Source: Kistimonas asteriae (GTDB lineage Bacteria; Pseudomonadota; Gammaproteobacteria; Pseudomonadales; Endozoicomonadaceae). Taken from it: a stretch of 64,000 nucleotides of DNA. Below, one piece after another: positions 57,519-64,000 of this stretch. Under the pieces are notes generated by a model. The model was not told where the DNA came from, ran no database searches, and saw only the letters and a program-made list of their open reading frames with translations. The position numbers and the translations under genes were made by a program. The stretch is from assembly GCF_018263925.1 (NCBI RefSeq), contig NZ_JAEVHF010000002.1:1-64000 (forward strand). The letters run 5' to 3'. Numbering within the stretch: the first letter of the stretch is position 1; the number at the start of each line of letters is the position of its first letter.

Positions 57519-58626
57519 CTGAAGTTACGCAGTAACGAATAACCTTAGATGCTCGAATGAGGCTCGCAGAGCGGTCATGTAAATCTTCGCCCTGAGCTGA
57601 AAATGATTGATCTTCAGTTTCAGAGACAGGGTTTCCAGTCTGAAAGCTGAGTAAATCGACAGAAAGACATGGTTGCTCTGAGTTTTGACCGTATGGGCTG
57701 GTGACTTTGCCATGGAGGCATTGGACTTCAGGGTTTTATGGAAGACCTCAACTTTCCACCGTTTCTTGTAGATCGTTTTGAGACTTTCGGCGTCACACTC
57801 CAGATCGCTGCATACCAGATAGAGAATGCCTGTGCTGCCGTCCTTGTTTTTAAAGACCTGACGGAATAGCAGAACTGGAAAGTCGATGCCTGCTATCCAG
57901 CCTTCAACAGGCTCGCCTTCGGAGAAATCTACAGTATCTATGCGTTGTGAGCGGCCTTGCTGCTTATCTTCCAGGGACAGTGACACTTTGCGGTTAGATT
58001 TCATCGCCATAAGAAAATGTTTGCCGCAATCATGACGGATGAACATCATGTTTTCATTGGAGCAAAACCAGCTGTCAGCAAGCACATAGCGGAACAGGAG
58101 GTTGTTCTGGCAGCAAACCTTCACCATATCCCTGAGCATCTGGTTTTTAGTCCTTTCTGCCTTGCGTCGGATCTTTTTCGTTTTCAGGTCGGTGTATTGA
58201 ATCGTTTTCTCGATCAGCTCATAGGCTACAAGGATTGATGCATCACCTGCATGATAATGGGCATTGAGGAGATTGATCCCTTTAACCGTGCGGTTTTTCG
58301 TATGGTCAAAATGATAGGTGTTCAGGGCGTTTTCCTTGCTGTATGGCTTTTCCTGGATCGTGTCATCAAAGATCAATACGCCATCGGGCTTCTCAACTTG
58401 CCTGACGACGGGCTTCACATACCCCCAAAGTGTACGGCTGGTGAACTGATTCGTTGAGAGCAGCCTGGTGACCTGATCATGGCTATAGGCATCGTCCGAT
58501 AGGTTGGACAAACCCGTTGCGGTTGTTTTGCCAAAAGAGGACAGCAGATAGTCAGAGTACAGTTCAATCAGATCGTGTTTCATGCTGTCTATGATGCCGT
58601 ATTTTCAACCTGGCGCGTAACTTGAG
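57519..58626 (-). mobile_element. Complete DDE insertion sequence (IS4/IS701-like), about 1.1 kb
   Basis: The left end reads CTGAAGTTACGC and the right end, read inward on the minus strand, CTCAAGTTACGC: 11 of 12 bases match. One transposase gene fills the element, its stop lying within the left terminal repeat. Flanking TAATTAA copies mark a target duplication, so the insertion is probably recent. Confidence 0.78.
57525..58583 (-). CDS. DDE transposase of the insertion sequence
   Basis: The 352-residue transposase has the RNase H-like acidic triad visible as VLIFDDTIQEKP (first Asp), YVLADSWFCSNENM (second Asp) and IYKKRWKVEVFHKTLK (Glu, the Y-x(2)-R-x(3)-E-x(6)-K signature). HFDHTKNRTVKGINLLN is also typical. 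It appears full length and intact, so it may still be active. IS4-superfamily placement rests on the Y-R-E-K motif; the exact group is uncertain. Confidence 0.9.
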   Translation of the reverse strand: MKHDLIELYSDYLLSSFGKTTATGLSNLSDDAYSHDQVTRLLSTNQFTSRTLWGYVKPVVRQVEKPDGVLIFDDTIQEKPYSKENALNTYHFDHTKNRTVKGINLLNAHYHAGDASILVAYELIEKTIQYTDLKTKKIRRKAERTKNQMLRDMVKVCCQNNLLFRYVLADSWFCSNENMMFIRHDCGKHFLMAMKSNRKVSLSLEDKQQGRSQRIDTVDFSEGEPVEGWIAGIDFPVLLFRQVFKNKDGSTGILYLVCSDLECDAESLKTIYKKRWKVEVFHKTLKSNASMAKSPAHTVKTQSNHVFLSIYSAFRLETLSLKLKINHFQLRAKIYMTALRASFEHLRLFVTA

Positions 58627-58633
58627 TAATTAA
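58627..58633. repeat. Target-site duplication, right copy
   Basis: TAATTAA, matching 57512-57518 and adjoining the right end of the insertion sequence. Confidence 0.7.
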
Positions 58634-58709
58634 CGATGGCAGGGAAGCGCTTTTACAGGCCGTATTTTAAGCAGATTGGGCAATACTCCGTATAATTGCC
58701 TTTTTGAAC

Positions 58710-59693
58710 GTGTTGAATGGACGAACGGATTTGAACCGGCAAATTATAGAAAACCTTAAATCTTCCCTGCCTGCGCTGGAACTGGGGAATACATTAGAAC
58801 CCGATGCTAACCTCCGGGCGTATCTGGATTTCTACGCGATGTCGCCGGAACACTTCCTGCCGGGTGTTCAGCATGATATTGGCTATCTGGAAGTGGATGG
58901 CTATCATCTGGCTACCCATGTCTGGCGTCCGGAGCATCCGGTGGGTACCGTGTTTCTTGTGCATGGCTATTATGACCACGCCGGTCTGTACGGTCATCTT
59001 GTTCGCTTCTGGCTGGAGGAGGGGTACGCTGTCATGGTCCATGACCTGCCGGGGCATGGACTGTCCTCCGGTTCAATTGCCAGCATTGACTGTTTCAGCC
59101 GTTACTCCATGGTGTTCCGTCACTGTCTTGAGTGGGCCAGCGGAAAGCTGTCCAGCCCCTGGTTCCTGCAGGGACAGAGTACCGGTGGCGCCATTATTAC
59201 GGATACTCTGGTCAATTATCCGGAACTGCTGGCGCGCTACGAGATTGCCGATGTTTTCCTGATGGCGCCGCTGGTGCGTCCGATGCTCTGGCGTATGGGA
59301 CTGGTGCAGTATTTCATGCTGCGTACGTTTGTATCGTCGGTGCCGCGTTCCCGTTCCAATAACTCGAATGATCAGGCATTTCTTGAGTTTCTGGCTAACG
59401 ATCCATTGCAATCCAATGTCCTGCCGGTTGAGTGGGTCGGTGCACTGCACCAGTGGATACGGCGCATCGAGTCGTATCGGAAACCCTGTCCTTGTTCTCC
59501 ACTGATTATCCAGGGGCAGCGGGACAGGACTGTCAACTGGCAGCATAACCTGAAGGTGCTGAAACGGCTGTACACAAAACCGGATGTCTTCTTCATCCCC
59601 GACGGTTGCCACCATCTGGCCAATGAAATCGAAAGTATCCGCGAACAATATTTTGAGGTGATTCGGAAACGCCTGGCGAAACGACAGGGGTGA
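58710..59693 (+). CDS. Alpha/beta hydrolase (monoacylglycerol lipase/lysophospholipase type)
   Basis: The roughly 327-residue serine hydrolase has oxyanion region TVFLVHGYYDHAGLYGHLVRFWLE, MVHDLPGHGLSSG, nucleophile elbow FLQGQSTGGAIITDTL, acid in LIIQGQRDRTVNWQ and catalytic His in FIPDGCHHLANE. This matches the Hydrolase_4 (S33) group that acts on monoacylglycerols or lysophospholipids. No ATG starts the frame: TTG 58704, GTG 58710 and TTG 58713 are candidates, and I give the GTG. It begins about 80 bases after the insertion sequence, whose arrival may have removed the original upstream region. Confidence 0.85.
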   Translation: MLNGRTDLNRQIIENLKSSLPALELGNTLEPDANLRAYLDFYAMSPEHFLPGVQHDIGYLEVDGYHLATHVWRPEHPVGTVFLVHGYYDHAGLYGHLVRFWLEEGYAVMVHDLPGHGLSSGSIASIDCFSRYSMVFRHCLEWASGKLSSPWFLQGQSTGGAIITDTLVNYPELLARYEIADVFLMAPLVRPMLWRMGLVQYFMLRTFVSSVPRSRSNNSNDQAFLEFLANDPLQSNVLPVEWVGALHQWIRRIESYRKPCPCSPLIIQGQRDRTVNWQHNLKVLKRLYTKPDVFFIPDGCHHLANEIESIREQYFEVIRKRLAKRQG

Positions 59694-59803
59694 TATCATT
59701 AAAATGTTAACCTGTACAGGGCTCCGGCAAGACATCGTTGGGAACACCCGTTAAAATCTCCACCTGACAATTCACCCGCTAGGGATGTAAACAAGAATAA
59801 GTA

Positions 59804-60595
59804 ATGGGGGTTGTTGTGAAGGGTCTCACCAGGTTGTTTACCGGTCGGTTATTGCTATGTGCCTGTCTGTGTGTTGCAACATCAGCGAAAGCGGATATTG
59901 CGGTACTGGATACTGTTCGCCAGCTGCATATGCAGGTATTTCGAATCAGCTGTGATCTCTTTGTTCAGCGAGGCGAGTTGGGGCTTGCTGTTGATCAGCA
60001 GGCCGTTCAGGCAGAATTGCTGCAGGCAACACGCTTGCTGGAGCAGATCGTGTCTGTTGAGAATTCGGTTATTTCAGACGAGCAGCGCGATGCATTGCTG
60101 GCATTGTGGCCTGCATTTGAGCATAAGGTGGCTGATGCGGCAGCGCTGGACCTGCATGAACAGGATTTCGAATGGGACTTCAACCTGACGTTCACCGAAC
60201 AGCTCCGCGAGCTGGACACCCTTCTTGAAAGCATAGCGACAAGCCTTTCTTCTACAACGGAGCAGCAGCTGCTTTACCAGCAGGCGGTGCGGATCCAGTA
60301 TATGGCTGCACGTTATACGGCCCGCGCTTATATTGGTGCCCTGCATACCTTGGATCAGGACGGCTATTTCGATCGTGACCTCAATCTTCTGGCGGATGAT
60401 ATGGATCAGGTGTTGATGCAGCTGAGCCAGTCAGGGGTGTCATCAGAGCAGTTGAAGCCTGTGAGTCATCGCTGGCGTTACATTCGTGGCCGATACCAGG
60501 ATTATCAGGTTAACCTCGCACCAATGGTTGTTGCGAAGCAGACCCGGACGATCGTTGATAATCTGTTGGTACTGGCACGTTCACTATCCGGTTAA
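59804..60595 (+). CDS. Periplasmic helical protein, PilJ-sensor-like, unknown function
   Basis: The 263 residues start with a signal peptide (LTRLFTGRLLLCACLCVATSAKA). The rest is long amphipathic helix, for example LLQATRLLEQIVSVENSVISDEQRDALLALWPAFEHKV and LLYQQAVRIQYMAARYTARAYIGAL, arranged like four-helix sensory modules such as the PilJ domain. No catalytic motif is seen. The start may be ATG 59804 or GTG 59816. The helical-bundle guess is an inference. Confidence 0.7.
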   Translation: MGVVVKGLTRLFTGRLLLCACLCVATSAKADIAVLDTVRQLHMQVFRISCDLFVQRGELGLAVDQQAVQAELLQATRLLEQIVSVENSVISDEQRDALLALWPAFEHKVADAAALDLHEQDFEWDFNLTFTEQLRELDTLLESIATSLSSTTEQQLLYQQAVRIQYMAARYTARAYIGALHTLDQDGYFDRDLNLLADDMDQVLMQLSQSGVSSEQLKPVSHRWRYIRGRYQDYQVNLAPMVVAKQTRTIVDNLLVLARSLSG

Positions 60596-60608
60596 TGTGC
60601 TGACATCA

Positions 60609-61220
60609 TCACTGTGGTTTCAGCTGCCCATCGCTGGCTTGTAGCAGTTGCTGGCAGAAGGCGTTGTAACAGCGGGAATCGATAGAACAGCATAGCTTGA
60701 TGCTGTCGGTGTAGAGGCGGTCCTCAATAACGCCGGCATATTGCGCCAGAAGGTACTCAACGGTTCTCAGCGTGCCGTAGTCGCACTGCAGGGAAAACGT
60801 ATGATGGGGTATTTTCTCTCTGCTTTGCAACTGCTTGAGCGCATCGCCAACACCGCCGCCATAGGCTTTGACCAGTCCGCCCGTTCCCAGTTTAATTCCG
60901 CCGGAATAACGTACCACCACCGCACAGACTTCCCCCAGCCCGGAACCCTGTAATTGCGCCAGCATCGGCTTGCCTGCGGTACCGCTGGGTTCTCCGTCAT
61001 CACTGAACCCCCATTGCTGACCATCACTGGGTGTGCCGGCGATAAATGCTGAGCAGTGATGACGGGCGGCGGGGTGTTCGGCTTTGAGCTGGCGAATGTA
61101 CGCCAATGCCGCTTCTCGGCCAGGGGTATGGGCAAGATAAGTCAGGAAGCGACTCTTTTTGATGACGTCTTCCAGGAAAACCGTGTTATCAGGAATAAAA
61201 AAAGGGGATATGTCAGACAT
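60609..61220 (-). CDS. yigZ: YigZ/IMPACT-family protein
   Basis: The 203-residue protein has the IMPACT domain pattern KKSRFLTYLAHTPGREAALAYIRQLKAEHPAARHHCSAFIAG, GFSDDGEPSGTAGKPMLAQLQGSGLGEVCAVVVRYSGGIKLGTGGLVKAYGGG, followed by a C-terminal ferredoxin-like region. The function is not settled; relatives may bind nucleic acids or translation factors. It is convergent with the periplasmic-protein gene. Confidence 0.93.
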   Translation of the reverse strand: MSDISPFFIPDNTVFLEDVIKKSRFLTYLAHTPGREAALAYIRQLKAEHPAARHHCSAFIAGTPSDGQQWGFSDDGEPSGTAGKPMLAQLQGSGLGEVCAVVVRYSGGIKLGTGGLVKAYGGGVGDALKQLQSREKIPHHTFSLQCDYGTLRTVEYLLAQYAGVIEDRLYTDSIKLCCSIDSRCYNAFCQQLLQASDGQLKPQ

Positions 61221-61397
61221 GAATTACTGCATCAGTGTCATTGTTTGATGACAGTTGTCGTATCTGTCACCGAGGCTGTATTCAATGATAATGGAGCCTT
61301 ACTGTATGGCAAGCAGATGTCAGCAAGCCGTAAAAACGATGCCTATTAAACGACTATTTAAATATAGTGGTAAAGGTACAGGCGAATGGAGAGTGGG

Positions 61398-61955
61398 ATG
61401 ATGAAACCAATAAAAACGTTCATGTTTCTACTTCTGTCACTGGTTCTGGTGGCCTGTTCCAGCATAAAAGTGGATCGTGATTTTGATCCCGGTTATCAAT
61501 ACACGTCGCTGTCACGCTATGCATGGCTGCCTCAGACGGATAACAAGGATGACTATGACAAAGACAGTTTGCAGGATCGTCGCATCAGGGCGGCGGTAGA
61601 GCACACCCTGACAGAGCAGGGGTACCAGCAGGTGAGTCCGGATCAGGCTGATTTCCTGGTTCACTATTTCACCGGAAGCAAGACCCGACGCGATGAATCC
61701 CATGTCACTGTTGGTATGGGCTACCATACGTTACCGTGGTCTATGGGAGCGAGAACGGAAACCCGGGTTCGGGACTACGAGGAAGGACAACTCACGCTGG
61801 ATATTATTGATCCTGCCAGTCGCCAGCTGATCTGGCGGGGTGTTGCTAAACGACGACTGCCTGAAACCTCCACACCGGAAAAAAGAACCGTCTATATACA
61901 GGAAGCGGTGCAGGAAACACTGGCGGCATTTCCGCCGAAAGCCACCATCCAGTAA
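61398..61955 (+). CDS. DUF4136-family lipoprotein (copy 2)
   Basis: About 185 residues with lipoprotein signal FLLLSLVLVAC, then VDRDFDPGYQYTSLSRYAWLPQ, RIRAAVEHTLTEQGYQQVSPDQADFLVHYFTGSKTRR and TLDIIDPASRQLIWRGVAKRRL. It shares the same order of motifs as the copy at 44310-44870, so the two are paralogues of one outer-membrane lipoprotein family. ATG 61398 or 61401 fits best (GGAG just upstream); 61386 is also in frame. Confidence 0.85.
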   Translation: MMKPIKTFMFLLLSLVLVACSSIKVDRDFDPGYQYTSLSRYAWLPQTDNKDDYDKDSLQDRRIRAAVEHTLTEQGYQQVSPDQADFLVHYFTGSKTRRDESHVTVGMGYHTLPWSMGARTETRVRDYEEGQLTLDIIDPASRQLIWRGVAKRRLPETSTPEKRTVYIQEAVQETLAAFPPKATIQ

Positions 61956-61963
61956 TACATACG

Positions 61964-62004
61964 AAAAAGGCGCTTTTCACTGAAACAATGAAAAGCGCCT
62001 TTTT
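61964..62004. terminator. Strong bidirectional terminator
   Basis: AAAAAGGCGCTTTTCA (61964-61979) and TGAAAAGCGCCTTTTT (61989-62004) form a 16-bp stem with 9-base loop. A/T-rich ends serve both the DUF4136 gene and the convergent redoxin-hydroxylase gene. Confidence 0.92.
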
Positions 62005-62024
62005 TATTGGTATTACCTTGTCGT

Positions 62025-63170
62025 TTACTGGGCCTGCTTGTCCCAGTCGTCGCTGTGGTCATCAGAACGATAGGGTTCAACGCCGTCACCCAGGAAGCAG
62101 TTATTGGCTTCCCGTATCTTGGCGGCGGCATCATCATAGAGAAACGGCAGCGTGACATAGCGGGTACCCCGTGTCACTGGCGTAGCGGCATGCATCAGGG
62201 AACAGGAAAAGACGATAGCGCCCCCTGTGGGTGGTTTGTAGCGGCGATGTCCATATTCAGGGAACCAGAGTTCACCCCCGTCATAGTCTTCACTGTTCAG
62301 ATTGATACTGATAGCAAACCGGCGATGCGCGGTGCCCTTGGTGGTGTTGTCCCGGTGCTCCTTGAAAAAGCCTGCGTCGCTACTGTCATAGCAGGCGACG
62401 ATATAGCGCTCGATGCGTGTGGCCCGGAACTGGAAGGCCTTGGCGATCTCAGGCACCAGCCGGGTTCTGATCCGGTATTTCAGGGCATCCTGCAGGGATT
62501 CATCGTCAATATTGATATCAGAGCGGCGTTTGACGCCGGAATCCTGCAGCTCAAGGGTTTTGCCATCGACGGTGCGCATAAAGCCGGATGCTTCAGGCTG
62601 GCCGTCATGGTAATACTGAATCAGGGTTTGGCAGAGATCATCCTCCAGGATTCTTGGGACGAGCAGAACAGGAGCCCAGAGATCAATATTGGTATCCACA
62701 TGGCTGGCAGGGTCCGGCAGGTTCTGCATGGTATGGATAAACGCCTCTGGCTGATCAATGCCTCCCTTGGCGTAGACACGCAGTGTGGGATCCAGTACCA
62801 CCCAGTAGGGGTAGAAGACATCCTTCCCTTCAACTGGGTCGTAACCGAGGGCGCCGTACTCCCTGGCAATGCTGGCATCCTTGTCATAGAAGATCCGTTG
62901 TTTGGGAAATGCGTCAAGTGCCAGACGGTTTTTCTGGTCTTTGGGATTCAGGGTCACCGCAAAGCGAACGCTGTGATCATCATTTGCAATTAAAGTGGCA
63001 TTTTTTATTGCTTCCAGAAACTTTATTACCGGCGGTGCTGCGCAGTTGCCCAGAAATACCAGGCCGACAAAACGGCCGCCAAGACTGGAAAAGGCAAAGC
63101 GTGGATTATAAACCGTATCGGCATAAAACCAGGGAGCCGGTTCTCCCCAAGAAGGTGCTTTAATCGTCAT
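62025..63170 (-). CDS. Redoxin-prolyl 4-hydroxylase (2-oxoglutarate/Fe) fusion
   Basis: The 381 residues consist of an N-terminal thioredoxin-fold region (GEPAPWFYADTVYNPRFAFSSLGGRFVGLVFLGNC, Cys43; YWVVLDPTLRVYAKGG) and a C-terminal 2OG-Fe(II) oxygenase. The iron ligands are visible as His272 and Asp274 (FFKEHRDNT) and His327 (CSLMHAATPV), with Arg337 for 2-oxoglutarate. The redoxin's peroxidatic site is unusual: NCAAPP replaces the common P-x-x-x-T-x-x-C. The oxygenase would hydroxylate prolyl or similar residues. Interestingly, the window also encodes a collagen-like protein, but its repeats contain no Pro. Confidence 0.85.
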   Translation of the reverse strand: MTIKAPSWGEPAPWFYADTVYNPRFAFSSLGGRFVGLVFLGNCAAPPVIKFLEAIKNATLIANDDHSVRFAVTLNPKDQKNRLALDAFPKQRIFYDKDASIAREYGALGYDPVEGKDVFYPYWVVLDPTLRVYAKGGIDQPEAFIHTMQNLPDPASHVDTNIDLWAPVLLVPRILEDDLCQTLIQYYHDGQPEASGFMRTVDGKTLELQDSGVKRRSDINIDDESLQDALKYRIRTRLVPEIAKAFQFRATRIERYIVACYDSSDAGFFKEHRDNTTKGTAHRRFAISINLNSEDYDGGELWFPEYGHRRYKPPTGGAIVFSCSLMHAATPVTRGTRYVTLPFLYDDAAAKIREANNCFLGDGVEPYRSDDHSDDWDKQAQ

Positions 63171-63464
63171 GACTTTATCCTGTTCGAATTATTGCTTTGT
63201 TTATATTAATTATAAGTAAAAAATTTTTTTTAATTAGGAAATGGGTTTTTAATTTTCTTATTGGATAATTCTTTGAATTACTCTTGGCAACTTACTATAA
63301 ATTATTAAGATAACCTGCGTTTGCAGGGCTTTATTCATTTCTTGATTTTTTGTTCTGACGGAATAGTGTCAGTTTTATTAATAACTCGATGTTGTTAATA
63401 AAAAAACGATAGTATTTTTGTGCCTTTTCCTGACGATAAGCGGGAATAAAACAAGGATGTTGCC
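63171..63464. other. 294-base AT-rich gap
   Basis: Divergent control region of the redoxin-hydroxylase gene and the acidic surface-protein gene. Nothing else recognised; it contains A/T runs but no clear promoter elements. Confidence 0.45.
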
Positions 63465-64000
63465 ATGGCCGATGAAAACGGCGTCAGTGGTGATCAGCAG
63501 TCGGAAACCACCGGTGCTTCTGATAGTAATCAAGGAAGCGCCACAAAAGTTGAAGAAGTTCGCTATGAGGCGCTATCCACTTCGTTAGTCAAGCCTGCTG
63601 CGGCTGATACCCAGTATTTACTGGATGTGAACCCCGATGACATCAAAATGGAAGTCAGGGGGCCTGACTTTGTTCTTGTTTATCCCGGCGGTATTGAAGT
63701 CACCCTATTGTTGGCCGGGGTAATGACCGCAACAGAAAAACCGCTGGAGTTTAAGTTCGCCGACGGTACGATCATTACCGGTGATGAGTTTATTGCCAAA
63801 GCGAATTTTGTTGAATCGGAAGATGTGCCGATTTCCACCTTGAAAGGGCTGGAAGGCGATTCGGATGAATTGGAGGAAGCGCCAGGCTCTTCCGGTCAAA
63901 CGGAAGCCGATGCATCTTATAGTGAAGCCGCTGACTCCAAGAAACAGTCGAAAGCCGCTAAGGATATTAAAAAGAATGATGAAGAGTTCAAGCAGAAGCC
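63465..64000 (+). CDS. N-terminus of a large acidic protein, probable RTX/Bap-type adhesin (partial)
   Basis: The frame from ATG 63465 (AAGGA seven bases upstream) stays open to the window end, giving about 178 residues. It begins with a Ser/Asp/Glu/Gln-rich stretch, then a beta-rich block (YLLDVNPDDIKMEVRGPDF, VLVYPGGIEVTLLLAGVM, LEFKFADGTIITGDEFIAKA), then a long acidic and Lys/Ser-rich linker. There is no N-terminal signal peptide. This resembles the prefix region of giant type I-secreted surface proteins (BapA-like prefix or RTX adhesins), which carry a C-terminal secretion signal. This is a tentative call because the body lies beyond the window. Confidence 0.55.
   Translation, partial: MADENGVSGDQQSETTGASDSNQGSATKVEEVRYEALSTSLVKPAAADTQYLLDVNPDDIKMEVRGPDFVLVYPGGIEVTLLLAGVMTATEKPLEFKFADGTIITGDEFIAKANFVESEDVPISTLKGLEGDSDELEEAPGSSGQTEADASYSEAADSKKQSKAAKDIKKNDEEFKQK

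Noticed and set aside
62007..62993. 328-residue open frame antisense to the redoxin-hydroxylase gene
   Set aside because: The opposite strand carries clear iron-ligand motifs. The antisense frame lacks any recognisable fold.

Overview
The window is a contiguous piece of a gammaproteobacterial chromosome. The backbone follows the Pseudomonas gene order closely: yggT-proC-yggS, pilT-pilU, ruvX-yqgE-tonB-gshB and pilGHIJK-chpABC, then metF-ahcY, metK with its ArsR-type regulator, tktA, epd, pgk and fba. Many host-association-type genes interrupt it: a eukaryote-like protein kinase, a collagen-like repeat protein, a 'host attachment' family protein, a Cys-rich membrane-associated protein and the start of a probable giant adhesin. 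My inference is a marine, possibly host-associated member of the Oceanospirillales/Endozoicomonadaceae-Hahellaceae type. No rRNA gene is present to settle it, and I saw no tRNA gene or CRISPR array.

Layout. Bases 1-3752 hold the tail of an IS1595-type transposase followed by a tightly packed AT-rich operon: class III aminotransferase, SRPBCC protein, acyl-CoA dehydrogenase-like protein and formyltransferase. This looks like part of a small-molecule pathway. Bases 3966-8792 carry a small membrane protein, a dynamin-like GTPase and yggS-proC-yggT on the minus strand. Bases 8966-27344 are a twitching-motility region: the retraction ATPases PilT and PilU, then ruvX, yqgE, tonB and gshB on the minus strand, then the full Pil-Chp chemosensory operon. 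A deaminase-fold protein lacking its zinc ligands sits antisense between yqgE and ruvX.

Bases 27360-32457 hold minus-strand envelope genes (a lipoprotein hydrolase, a DUF4105 protein, a DUF3015 protein), rsmE and a Cys-rich membrane-associated protein of unknown function. Bases 32661-37331 form an S-adenosylmethionine-cycle block (metF, ahcY, metK and an ArsR-methyltransferase fusion) with a perfect 24-bp palindrome just upstream of the regulator. Bases 37542-41274 hold a class I amidotransferase, an acyltransferase/membrane-protein pair and a secreted protein. Bases 41507-54455 are the central carbon backbone tktA, epd, pgk and fba, with insertions: a small secreted protein, a DUF4136 lipoprotein, three tandem AIM24-family genes, a truncated globin, a retropepsin-like lipoprotein, a host-attachment-family protein and a protein kinase.

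Bases 54539-64000 are more accessory: a collagen-like protein carrying about 15 perfect copies of a 9-bp unit, a YgdI/YgdR-type lipoprotein, a complete insertion sequence flanked by a direct repeat, an alpha/beta hydrolase, a periplasmic helical protein, a YigZ-family protein, a second DUF4136 lipoprotein, a redoxin/prolyl-hydroxylase fusion, and the beginning of a large acidic, probably secreted surface protein that runs off the right edge.

Genes were called from reading frames, start/ribosome-site context, recognised motifs and gene order. No database search was run, so family names are recognitions from motifs and functions of unfamiliar proteins are left open.
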